22,243 bases of DNA from Euglena gracilis (GCA_900893395.1 CAAHFI011049639.1:1-22243), one strand, 5' to 3'; shown: positions 1-9,435, counted from the stretch's first letter. Numbers and translations are program-made. Notes: generated by a model from the sequence alone, not told the origin.

Positions 1-858
1 GCCTGGCATTGGCCGATGCTCTGCCAGCTGCACTGCCAGCGACAGCGCTGGCTGCCGCCCTGCCAGCGCCACGGCGTCCGCCCACTGCTCCTCCGCCAGC
101 GCCACCCTCTCCGCCATTTCCTGCAGCTCCAGCGGCCTGGCAGCGGGCACGCAGCGCCGCCGCCAACTCCAGCAGCCAGCGCCGTGCTCCTGCCGCAGCG
201 CGGCCCACGCCCGCTCCTCCGCCTCGGCCAGCGCGCCGCGCTGTCCCGGCCTCGGCCGCCGCCGCCAGCCCCAGCACGGCCGCTGCTGGCGGGGCCTCGG
301 CCACCGCCGCCACCGCCACTGCCCGCGGCTCCAGGGCCACCGCCGCGCCTCCGCGCGCTCCTCCTCCGGCGCGTCAGCCTGCGTCGCCGCCTCAGCCACC
401 GCCACGGCGGCCACCGGCGGCGCCGTCAGGGCCGCAGGCGCTTCCGCCGCCCGGCCCAGCTCGCGCTTTGCTCGGCCACGGCCACGGCGGCCACGGCCAG
501 CGCCAGCAGCTCGGCCCGCGCCTGCAGCGCCACGCCCCCGAGGTCCACCGCCTGCTCCTCGGCCAGCCGCCAGCCCGGCGGCCTCCGCCTGCTCCAGCCG
601 CTCCACGGCCTGAGCCGCGGCCGCCGCACGGCTGCCCGCTCCGCCTCCCGCAGGGCGGCCCAGACCGCCCGCTGCCCCGCCAGCAGCGCCGCCCGCCGCC
701 GCCTCCAGCCGCTCCACCTGCCGCCGCTCCACCCCGCGTCCGACGCCCCCTGCGCGTCCCGCAGCGCCTCCAGCTCGCGGCCCAGCTGCGCCACCACCGC
801 CTCCCTCTCCTCCAGCGCCTCCTGTCCCGCCCATGCCACGGCTTCGCCATATGCTGGG
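1..858 (-). CDS. Coding block of unit 1, partial
   Basis: The 3' end on the minus strand lies outside the window. Several small insertions and losses break the Ala/Glu frame in this copy. Given its position at the edge I take most of these for consensus errors. Confidence 0.35.
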
Positions 859-1178
859 CTGAGAACAGCTGTGGGGCGGGGCCGCCAGGTGGGCCGAGGG
901 GTTGCCACCCCACAGTTTGCACAAAAAATAAACCCGCGGCGGGCACTGTCCACCCAAATGAGGCCAACATCAGGCTCCAAAACACCGCCTGACACGGAGG
1001 GGGTGGGGAAGGGTGCAACCCAACACACAGGGGAGGTGGGGGGTGTGCAAAACAAACACATCGTGAGGCGAAACCACATCGTCCGCATGTGAGGGAATGG
1101 TGGCCACACAAACACACAGTGAGAGGGGCGGGGGATTTTAGGCAAACAAATCAATAAATAAAACACCCCACAGAGGAA
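1..1178 (-). repeat. Unit 1 (left edge, lacks first 6 bases)
   Basis: Coding block to 858, spacer 859-1166. This copy has more than ten differences from consensus, including insertions (extra T near 10, extra G near 136, extra bases near 989 and 1018) and several one- or two-base losses. It is among the noisiest copies, as expected at a contig end. Confidence 0.97.
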
Positions 1179-2037
1179 ATGAAGGCCTGGCATGGCCGAT
1201 GCTCTGCCAGCTGCACTGCCAGCGACAGCGCTGGCTGCCGCCCTGCCAGCGCCACGGCGTCCGCCACTGCTCCTCCGCCAGCGCCACCCTCTCCGCCATT
1301 TCCTGCAGCTCCAGCGCCTGGCAGCGGGCACGCAGCGCCGCCGCCAACTCCAGCAGCCCAGCGCCGTGCTCCTGCCGCAGCGCGGCCCACGCCCGCTCCT
1401 CCGCCTCGGCCAGCGCGCCGCGCTGCCCGGCCTCGGCCCGCCGCCAGCCCCAGCACGGCCGCTGCTGGCGGGGCCTCGGCCACCGCCGCACCGCCACTGC
1501 CCGCGGCTCCAGGGCCACCGCCGCCGCCTCCGCGCGCTCCTCCTCCGGCGCGTCAGCCTGCGTCGCCGCCTCAGCCACCGCCACGGCGGCCACCGGCGGC
1601 GCCGTCAGGGCCGCAGGCGCTTCCGCCGCCCGGCCCAGCTCCGCGCTTTGCTCCCACGGCCACGGCGGCCACGGCCAGCGCCAGCAGCTCGGCCCGCGCC
1701 TGCAGCGCCACGCCCCGAGGTCCACCGCCTGCTCCTCGGCCAGCCGCCAGCGCCCGGCGGCCTCCGCCTGCTCCAGCCGCTCCACGGCCTGAGCCGCGGC
1801 CGCCGCACGGCTGCCCGGCTCCGCCTCCCGCAGGGCGGCCCAGACGCCCGCTGCCCCGCCAGCAGCGCCGCCCGCCGCTCGCCCTCCAGCCGCTCCACCT
1901 GCCGCCGCTCCACCGCCGCGTCCGACGCCCCCTGCGTCCCGCAGCGCCTCCAGCTCGCGGCCCAGCTGCGCCACCACCGCCTCCCTCTCCTCCAGCGCCT
2001 CCTGTCCGCCCATGCCACGGCTTCGCCATATGCTGGG
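1167..2037 (-). CDS. Coding block of unit 2, frame broken
   Basis: At 871 nt it is 11 short. The Ala/Glu frame is recognisable only in pieces. Losses fall in GC runs, including the C-run near 1713. Confidence 0.35.
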
Positions 2038-2357
2038 CTGAGAACAGCTGTGGGGCGGGGGCGCCCAGGTGGGCCGAGGGGTTTGCCACCACACAGTTTG
2101 CACAAAAAATAAACCGCGGCGGGGCACTGTCCACCAAATGAGGCCAACATCAGGCTCCAAAACACCGCCGACACGGAGGGGGTGGGGAAGGGTGCACCCA
2201 ACACACAGGGGAGGTGGGGGGTGTGCAAAACAAACACATCGGTGAGGCGAAACCACATCGTCCGCATGTGAGGGAATGGTGGCCACACAAACACACAGTG
2301 AGAGGGCGGGGGATTTTAGGCAAACAGAATCAATAAATAAAACACCCCACAGAGGAA
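1179..2357 (-). repeat. Unit 2, 1,179 bp (net -15)
   Basis: Coding block 1167-2037 is 11 bases short in total, through scattered small deletions. Spacer 2038-2345 is 308 bp. Confidence 0.97.
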
Positions 2358-3210
2358 ATGAAGGCCTGGCATGGCCGATGCTCTGCCAGCTGCACTGCCA
2401 GCGACAGCGCTGGCTGCCGCCCTGCCAGCGCCACGGCGTCCGCCCACTGCTCCTCCGCCAGCGCCACCCTCTCCGCATTTCCTGCAGCTCCAGCGCCTGG
2501 CAGCGGGCACGCAGCGCCGCGCCAACTCCAGCAGCCCAGCGCCGTGCTCCTGCCGCAGCGCGGCCACGCCCGCTCCTCCGCCTCGGCCAGCGCGCCGCGC
2601 TGCCCGGCCTCGGCCGCCGCCGCCAGCCCCAGCACGGCCGCTGCTGCGGGGCCTCGGCCACCGCCGCCACCGCCACTGCCGCGGCTCCAGGGCCACCGCC
2701 GCCGCCTCCGCGCGCTCTCCTCCGGCGCGTCAGCCTGCGTCGCCGCCTCAGCCACCGCCACGGCGGCCACCGGCGGCGCCGTCAGGGCCGCAGGCGCTTC
2801 CGCGCCCGGCCCAGCTCCGCGCTTTGCTCGGCCACGGCCACGGCGGCCACGGCCAGCGCCAGCACTCGGCCCGCGCCTGCAGCGCCACGCCCCCGAGGTC
2901 CACCGCCTGCTCCTCGGCAGCCGCCAGCGCCGGCGGCCTCCGCCTGCTCCAGCCGCTCCACGGCCTGAGCCGCGGCCGCCGCACGGCTGCCCGGCTCCGC
3001 TCCCCAGGGCGCCCAGACCGCCCGCCCCCCCAGCAGCGCGCCCGCCGCTCGCCCTCCAGCCGCTCCACCTGCCGCCGCTCCACCGCCGCGTCCGACGCCC
3101 CCTGCGCGTCCCGCAGCGCCTCCAGCTCGCGGCCCCAGCTGCGCCACCACCGCCTCCCTCTCCTCCAGCGCCTCCTGTCCGCCCATGCCACGGCTTCGCC
3201 ATATGCTGGG
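2346..3210 (-). CDS. Coding block of unit 3, frame broken
   Basis: At 865 nt it is 17 short. Pieces of the Ala/Glu frame persist between small deletions. The region near 3000-3040 is the most damaged. Confidence 0.35.
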
Positions 3211-3500
3211 CTGAGAACAGCTGTGGGGCGGGGGCCGCCCAGGTGGGCCGAGGGGTTGCCACCACCACAGTTTGCACAAAAAATAAACCCGCGGCGGGGC
3301 ACTGTCCACCCAACACACGGAGGGGGTGGGGAAGGGTGCACCCAACACACAGGGGAGGTGGGGGTGTGCAAAACAAACACATCGGTGAGGCGAAACACAT
3401 CGTCCGCATGTGAGGGAATGGTGGCCACACAAAACACACAGTGAGAGGGGCGGGGATTTTAGGCAAACAGAATCAATAAATAAAACACCCCACAGAGGAA
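2358..3500 (-). repeat. Unit 3, 1,143 bp (net -51), with spacer deletion
   Basis: This is the shortest complete copy. A net 32-base loss in the spacer at about 3312-3316 removes the segment that holds ATGAGGCCAACATCAGG in other copies. The remaining 19 lost bases are mostly single-base deletions, with one inserted C near 3134. Spacer 3211-3488 is 278 bp. Confidence 0.97.
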
Positions 3501-4367
3501 ATGAAGGCCTGGCATGGCCGATGCTCTGCCAGCTGCACTGCCAGCGACAGCGCTGGCTGCCGCCCTGCCAGCGCCACGGCGTCCGCCACTGCTCCTCGCC
3601 AGCGCCACCCTCTCCGCCATTTCCTGCAGCTCCAGCGCCTGGCAGCGGGCACGCAGCGCCGCCGCCAACTCCAGCAGCCCAGCGCCGTGCTCCTGCCGCA
3701 GCGCGGCCCACGCCCGCTCCTCCGCCTCGGCCAGCGCGCCGCGCTGCCCGGCCTCGGCCGCCGCCGCCAGCCCCAGCACGGCCGCTGCTGGCGGGGCCTC
3801 GGCCACCGCCGCCACCGCCACTGCCCCGGCTCCAGGGCCACCGCCGCCGCCTCCGCGCGCTCCTCCTCCGGCGCGTCAGCCTGCGTCGCCGCCTCAGCCA
3901 CCGCCACGGCGGCCACCGGCGGCGCCGTCAGGGCCGCAGGCGCTTCCGCCGCCCGGCCCAGCTCCGCGCTTTGCTCGGCCACGGCCACGGCGGCCACGGC
4001 CAGCGCCAGCAGCTCGGCCCGCGCCTGCAGCGCCACGCCCCCGAGGTCCACCGCCTGCTCCTCGGCCAGCCGCCAGCGCCCGGCGGCCTCCGCCTGCTCC
4101 AGCCGCTCCACGGCCTGAGCCGCGGCCGCCGCACGGCTGCCCGGCTCCGCCTCCCGCAGGGCGGCCCAGACCGCCCGCTGCCCCGCCAGCAGCGCCGCCC
4201 GCCGCTCGCCCTCCAGCCGCTCCACCTGCCGCCGCTCCACCGCCGCGTCCGACGCCCCCTGCGCGTCCCGCAGCGCCTCCAGCTCGCGGCCCAGCTGCGC
4301 CACCACCGCCTCCCTCTCCTCCAGCGCCTCCTGTCCCGCCCATGCCACGGCTTCGCCATATGCTGGG
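3489..4367 (-). CDS. Coding block of unit 4, frame shifted in one stretch
   Basis: Net -3, so the two ends share one frame. Reading on the minus strand, the frame leaves the consensus near 3826 and returns near 3586. Everything else is consensus. Confidence 0.42.
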
Positions 4368-4690
4368 CTGAGAACAGCTGTGGGGCGGGGGCCGCCCAGG
4401 TGGGCCGAGGGGTTGCCACCACCACAGTTTGCACAAAAATAAACCCGCGGCGGGGCACTGTCCACCCAAATGAGGCCAACATCAGGCTCCAAAACACCGC
4501 CGACACGGAGGGGGTGGGGAAGGGTGCACCCAACACACAGGGGAGGTGGGGGGTGTGCAAAACAAACACATCGGTGAGGCGAAACCACATCGTCCGCATG
4601 TGAGGGAATGGTGGCCACACAAACACACAGTGAGAGGGGCGGGGGATTTTAGGCAAACAGAATCAATAAATAAAACACCCCACAGAGGAA
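3501..4690 (-). repeat. Unit 4, 1,190 bp (net -4)
   Basis: The differences are single-base losses near 3586, 3597 and 3826 in the coding block, and one A lost in the A-run near 4435 in the spacer (4368-4678). No substitutions were seen. Confidence 0.98.
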
Positions 4691-5557
4691 ATGAAGGCCT
4701 GGCATGGCCGATGCTCTGCCAGCTGCACTGCCAGCGACAGCGCTGGCTGCCGCCCTGCCAGCGCCACGGCGTCCGCCCACTGCTCCTCCGCCAGCGCCAC
4801 CCTCTCCGCCATTTCCTGCAGCTCCAGCGCCTGGCAGCGGGCACGCAGCGCCGCCGCCAACTCCAGCAGCCCAGCGCCGTGCTCCTGCCGCAGCGCGGCC
4901 CACGCCCGCTCCTCCGCCTCGGCCAGCGCGCCGCGCTGCCGCCTCGGCCGCCGCCGCCAGCCCCAGCACGGCCGCTGCTGGCGGGGCCTCGGCCACCGCC
5001 GCCACCGCCACTGCCCGCGGCTCCAGGGCCACCGCCGCCGCCTCCGCGCGCTCCTCCTCCGGCGCGTCAGCCTGCGTCGCCGCCTCAGCCACCGCCACGG
5101 CGGCCACCGGCGGCGCCGTCAGGGCCGCAGGCGCTTCCGCCGCCCGGCCCAGCTCCGCGCTTTGCTCGGCCACGGCCACGGCGGCCACGGCCAGCGCCAG
5201 CAGCTCGGCCCGCGCTGCAGCGCCACGCCCCCGAGGTCCACCGCCTGCTCCTCGGCCAGCCGCCAGCGCCCGGCGGCCTCCGCCTGCTCCAGCCGCTCCA
5301 CGGCCTGAGCCGCGGCCGCCGCACGGCTGCCCGGCTCCGCCTCCCGCAGGGCGGCCCAGACCGCCCGCTGCCCCGCCAGCAGCGCCGCCCGCCGCTCGCC
5401 CTCCAGCCGCTCCACCTGCCGCCGCTCCACCGCCGCGTCCGACGCCCCCTGCGCGTCCCGCAGCGCCTCCAGCTCGCGGCCCAGCTGCGCCACCACCGCC
5501 TCCCTCTCCTCCAGCGCCTCCTGTCCCGCCCATGCCACGGCTTCGCCATATGCTGGG
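4679..5557 (-). CDS. Coding block of unit 5, frame shifted in one stretch
   Basis: Net -3. The frame is off between about 5214 and 4939 and correct on both sides. Confidence 0.42.
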
Positions 5558-5881
5558 CTGAGAACAGCTGTGGGGCGGGGGCCGCCCAGGTGGGCCGAGG
5601 GGTTGCCACCACCACAGTTTGCACAAAAAATAAACCCGCGGCGGGGCACTGTCCACCCAAATGAGGCCAACATCAGGCTCCAAAACACCGCCGACACGGA
5701 GGGGGTGGGGAAGGGTGCACCCAACACACAGGGGAGGTGGGGGGTGTGCAAAACAAACACATCGGTGAGGCGAAACCACATCGTCCGCATGTGAGGGAAT
5801 GGTGGCCACACAAACACACAGTGAGAGGGGCGGGGGATTTTAGGCAAACAGAATCAATAAATAAAACACCCCACAGAGGAA
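4691..5881 (-). repeat. Unit 5, 1,191 bp (net -3)
   Basis: Two bases are lost near 4939 and one near 5214. The rest matches the consensus by eye. Spacer 5558-5869 is the full 312 bp. Confidence 0.98.
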
Positions 5882-6748
5882 ATGAAGGCCTGGCATGGCC
5901 GATGCTCTGCCAGCTGCACTGCCAGCGACAGCGCTGGCTGCCGCCCTGCCAGCGCCACGGCGTCCGCCCACTGCTCCTCCGCCAGCGCCACCCTCTCCGC
6001 CATTTCCTGCAGCTCCAGCGCCTGGCAGCGGGCACGCAGCGCCGCCGCCAACTCCAGCAGCCCAGCGCCGTGCTCCTGCCGCAGCGCGGCCCACGCCCGC
6101 TCCTCCGCCTCGGCCAGCGCGCCGCGCTGCCCGGCCTCGGCCGCCGCCAGCCCCAGCACGGCCGCTGCTGGCGGGGCCTCGGCCACCGCCGCCACCGCCA
6201 CTGCCCGCGGCTCCAGGGCCACCGCCGCCGCCTCCGCGCGCTCCTCCTCCGGCGCGTCAGCCTGCGTCGCCGCCTCAGCCACCGCCACGGCGGCCACCGG
6301 CGGCGCCGTCAGGGCCGCAGGCGCTTCCGCCGCCCGGCCCAGCTCCGCGCTTTGCTCGGCCACGGCCACGGCGGCCACGGCCAGCGCCAGCAGCTCGGCC
6401 CGCGCCTGCAGCGCCACGCCCCCGAGGTCCACCGCCTGCTCCTCGGCCAGCCGCCAGCGCCCGGCGGCCTCCGCCTGCTCCAGCCGCTCCACGGCCTGAG
6501 CCGCGGCCGCCGCACGGCTGCCCGGCTCCGCCTCCCGCAGGGCGGCCCAGACCGCCCGCTGCCCCGCCAGCAGCGCCGCCCGCCGCTCGCCCTCCAGCCG
6601 CTCCACCTGCCGCCGCTCCACCGCCGCGTCCGACGCCCCCTGCGCGTCCCGCAGCGCCTCCAGCTCGCGGCCCAGCTGCGCCACCACCGCCTCCCTCTCC
6701 TCCAGCGCCTCCTGTCCCGCCCATGCCACGGCTTCGCCATATGCTGGG
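5870..6748 (-). CDS. Coding block of unit 6, intact, one alanine fewer
   Basis: At 879 nt the frame is open throughout. The only change from the reference is one alanine lost from the Ala run before AEAGQRGAL. This is the best candidate for a real, frame-preserving variant between copies. Confidence 0.5.
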
Positions 6749-7072
6749 CTGAGAACAGCTGTGGGGCGGGGGCCGCCCAGGTGGGCCGAGGGGTTGCCAC
6801 CACCACAGTTTGCACAAAAAATAAACCCGCGGCGGGGCACTGTCCACCCAAATGAGGCCAACATCAGGCTCCAAAACACCGCCGACACGGAGGGGGTGGG
6901 GAAGGGTGCACCCAACACACAGGGGAGGTGGGGGGTGTGCAAAACAAACACATCGGTGAGGCGAAACCACATCGTCCGCATGTGAGGGAATGGTGGCCAC
7001 ACAAACACACAGTGAGAGGGGCGGGGGATTTTAGGCAAACAGAATCAATAAATAAAACACCCCACAGAGGAA
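5882..7072 (-). repeat. Unit 6, 1,191 bp (one GCC triplet fewer)
   Basis: The only difference from consensus is loss of one GCC in the GCC run near 6141-6149. This removes one alanine without disturbing the minus-strand frame. Spacer 6749-7060 is the full 312 bp. Confidence 0.98.
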
Positions 7073-7933
7073 ATGAAGGCCTGGCATGGCCGATGCTCTG
7101 CCAGCTGCACTGCCAGCGACAGCGCTGGCTGCCGCCCTGCCAGCGCCACGGCGTCCGCCCACTGCTCCTCCGCCAGCGCCACCCTCTCCGCCATTTCCTG
7201 CAGCTCCAGCGCCTGGCAGCGGGCACGCAGCGCCGCCGCCAACTCCAGCAGCCCAGCGCCGTGCTCCTGCCGCAGCGCGGCCCACGCCCGCTCCTCCGCC
7301 TCGGCCAGCGCGCCGCGCTGCCCGGCCTCGGCCGCCGCCGCCAGCCCCAGCACGGCCGCTGCTGGCGGGGCCTCGGCCACCGCCGCCACCGCCACTGCCC
7401 GCGGCTCCAGGGCCACCGCCGCCGCCTCCGCGCGCTCCTCCTCCGGCGCGTCAGCCTGCGTCGCCGCCTCAGCCACCGCCACGGCGGCCACCGGCGGCGC
7501 CGTCAGGGCCGCAGGCGCTTCCGCCGCCCGGCCCAGCTCCGCGCTTTGCTCGGCCACGGCCACGGCGGCCACGGCCAGCGCCAGCAGCTCGGCCCGCGCC
7601 TGCAGCGCCACGCCCCGAGGTCCACCGCCTGCTCCTCGGCCAGCCGCCAGCGCCCGGCGGCCTCCGCCTGCTCCAGCCGCTCCACGGCCTGAGCCGCGGC
7701 CGCCGCACGGCTGCCCGGCTCCGCCTCCCGCAGGGCGGCCCAGACCGCCCGCTGCCCCGCCAGCAGCGCCGCCCGCCGCTCGCCGCTCCACCTGCCGCCG
7801 CTCCACCGCCGCGTCCGACGCCCCCTGCGCGTCCCGCAGCGCCTCCAGCTCGCGGCCCAGCTGCGCCACCACCGCCTCCCTCTCCTCCAGCGCCTCCTGT
7901 CCCGCCCATGCCACGGCTTCGCCATATGCTGGG
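7061..7933 (-). CDS. Coding block of unit 7, frame shifted in one stretch
   Basis: At 873 nt, the 8-base loss near 7783 and the single C loss near 7615 add to nine. The frame is off between them, through the first WAALR module, and correct elsewhere. Confidence 0.42.
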
Positions 7934-8257
7934 CTGAGAACAGCTGTGGGGCGGGGGCCGCCCAGGTGGGCCGAGGGGTTGCCACCACCACAGTTTGCAC
8001 AAAAAATAAACCCGCGGCGGGGCACTGTCCACCCAAATGAGGCCAACATCAGGCTCCAAAACACCGCCGACACGGAGGGGGTGGGGAAGGGTGCACCCAA
8101 CACACAGGGGAGGTGGGGGGTGTGCAAAACAAACACATCGGTGAGGCGAAACCACATCGTCCGCATGTGAGGGAATGGTGGCCACACAAACACACAGTGA
8201 GAGGGGCGGGGGATTTTAGGCAAACAGAATCAATAAATAAAACACCCCACAGAGGAA
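7073..8257 (-). repeat. Unit 7, 1,185 bp (net -9)
   Basis: An 8-base loss near 7783 lies between two GCC triplets, fitting slippage or microhomology. One C is lost in the C-run near 7615. Spacer 7934-8245 is the full 312 bp. Confidence 0.98.
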
Positions 8258-9127
8258 ATGAAGGCCTGGCATGGCCGATGCTCTGCCAGCTGCACTGCCA
8301 GCGACAGCGCTGGCTGCCGCCCTGCCAGCGCCACGGCGTCCGCCCACTGCTCCTCCGCCAGCGCCACCCTCTCCGCCATTTCCTGCAGCTCCAGCGCCTG
8401 GCAGCGGGCACGCAGCGCCGCCGCCAACTCCAGCAGCCCAGCGCCGTGCTCCTGCCGCAGCGCGGCCCACGCCCGCTCCTCCGCCTCGGCCAGCGCGCCG
8501 CGCTGCCCGGCCTCGGCCGCCGCCGCCAGCCCCAGCACGGCCGCTGCTGGCGGGGCCTCGGCCACCGCCGCCACCGCCACTGCCCGCGGCTCCAGGGCCA
8601 CCGCCGCCGCCTCCGCGCGCTCCTCCTCCGGCGCGTCAGCCTGCGTCGCCGCCTCAGCCACCGCCACGGCGGCCACCGGCGGCGCCGTCAGGGCCGCAGG
8701 CGCTTCCGCCGCCCGGCCCAGCTCCGCGCTTTGCTCGGCCACGGCCACGGCGGCCACGGCCAGCGCCAGCAGCTCGGCCCGCGCCTGCAGCGCCACGCCC
8801 CCGAGGTCCACCGCCTGCTCCTCGGCCAGCCGCCAGCGCCCGGCGGCCTCCGCCTGCTCCAGCCGCTCCACGGCCTGAGCCGCGGCCGCCGCACGGCTGC
8901 CCGGCTCCGCCTCCCGCAGGGCGGCCCAGACCGCCCGCTGCCCCGCCAGCAGCGCCGCCCGCCGCTCGCCCTCCAGCCGCTCCACCTGCCGCCGCTCCAC
9001 CGCCGCGTCCGACGCCCCCTGCGCGTCCCGCAGCGCCTCCAGCTCGCGGCCCAGCTGCGCCACCACCGCCTCCCTCTCCTCCAGCGCCTCCTGTCCCGCC
9101 CATGCCACGGCTTCGCCATATGCTGGG
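8246..9127 (-). CDS. Ala/Glu-rich coiled-coil-like coding block (possible repeated exon), reference copy
   Basis: I do not recognise the family. The minus-strand frame gives 294 codons, about 91% ending in G or C by hand count, against a clearly mixed third position in the antisense frame. The product is about one third alanine, rich in Glu, Leu, Arg and Val, and has no lysine or asparagine. Near the start, leucines and valine fall on heptad positions (ALEEREAVVAQLGRELEALR), as in a coiled coil. Two related modules, each with WAALR and LAEEQ, lie at 8752-8964 and 8284-8505. The block starts after a CTCAG acceptor-like site and ends before GTGTTT. With these borders it is 882 nt with phase 2 at both ends, so copies could join in frame. 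The donor is weak. The frame stays open past the block to a TGA at 8230-8232, and upstream to in-frame ATGs at 9243 and 9360, so a 337- or 376-residue single-unit gene is the alternative. Confidence 0.5.
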
Positions 9128-9141
9128 CTGAGAACAGCTGT

Positions 9142-9172
9142 GGGGCGGGGGCCGCCCAGGTGGGCCGAGGGG
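9142..9172 (+). promoter_or_regulatory. G-run cluster with GC box, possible G-quadruplex
   Basis: Four runs of three or more G (GGGG, GGGGG, GGG, GGGG) with short loops lie on the plus strand. The first two form a GGGGCGGGG Sp1-type GC box. The same element sits at this place in every unit. Function is inferred from motif only. Confidence 0.3.
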
Positions 9173-9198
9173 TTGCCACCACCACAGTTTGCACAAAA

Positions 9199-9204
9199 AA
9201 TAAA
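9199..9204 (+). terminator. AATAAA poly(A)-signal-like motif, plus strand
   Basis: It lies within CACAAAAAATAAACCC, 67 bp after the stop of the plus-strand Pro/Ala open frame. The motif is present in every spacer. It would serve only a plus-strand transcript, for which there is no other good evidence, so it may be chance in an A-run. Confidence 0.2.
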
Positions 9205-9270
9205 CCCGCGGCGGGGCACTGTCCACCCAAATGAGGCCAACATCAGGCTCCAAAACACCGCCGACACGGA

Positions 9271-9314
9271 GGGGGTGGGGAAGGGTGCACCCAACACACA
9301 GGGGAGGTGGGGGG
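9271..9314 (+). promoter_or_regulatory. Second G-run cluster, possible G-quadruplex
   Basis: Runs of 5, 4, 3, 4, 2 and 6 G lie within 44 bases on the plus strand. The complementary strand is a split pyrimidine tract. G loss within these runs accounts for some copy differences, for example in units 13 and 15. Confidence 0.35.
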
Positions 9315-9396
9315 TGTGCAAAACAAACACATCGGTGAGGCGAAACCACATCGTCCGCATGTGAGGGAATGGTGGCCACACAAACACACAGTGAGA

Positions 9397-9406
9397 GGGG
9401 CGGGGG
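9397..9406 (+). promoter_or_regulatory. GC-box-like GGGGCGGGGG
   Basis: This is a second Sp1-type GC box in each spacer, about 45 bp from the next coding block. No TATA box or other core promoter element was seen nearby, so a promoter role is speculative. Confidence 0.2.
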
Positions 9407-9425
9407 ATTTTAGGCAAACAGAATC

Positions 9426-9435
9426 AATAAATAAA
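9426..9435 (+). terminator. Overlapping AATAAATAAA motif, plus strand
   Basis: Two overlapping AATAAA hexamers lie just outside the coding block, repeated in nearly all units. On the minus strand the same bases give the in-frame TGA at 9424-9426 and the AT-rich start of the spacer. No AATAAA was seen on the minus strand, which leaves a single-unit minus-strand gene without a canonical poly(A) signal. Confidence 0.2.

Noticed and set aside
8258-8878. Plus-strand frame starting MKAWHGRC, about 206 codons per unit
   Set aside because: Ser/Ala/Thr/Arg-rich low-complexity translation with no codon bias. It is a shadow of the minus-strand frame in stop-poor GC-rich DNA.
9191-9206. Poly(A) tail of a retrocopy
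   Set aside because: The A-run is only six bases before TAAA, has no target-site duplication visible, and recurs identically in each unit.
8113-9234. Plus-strand frame of about 373 codons spanning the spacer and coding block
   Set aside because: It crosses the sharp composition border without any change in signal and reads as Arg/Leu/Pro/His-rich sequence. Long only because stops are rare.
8654-9379. Other minus-strand frame giving Gly/Ala/Arg-rich sequence
   Set aside because: It is the +1 shadow of the Ala/Glu frame and is made of GGC/GCG-type wobble; no heptads or module structure.
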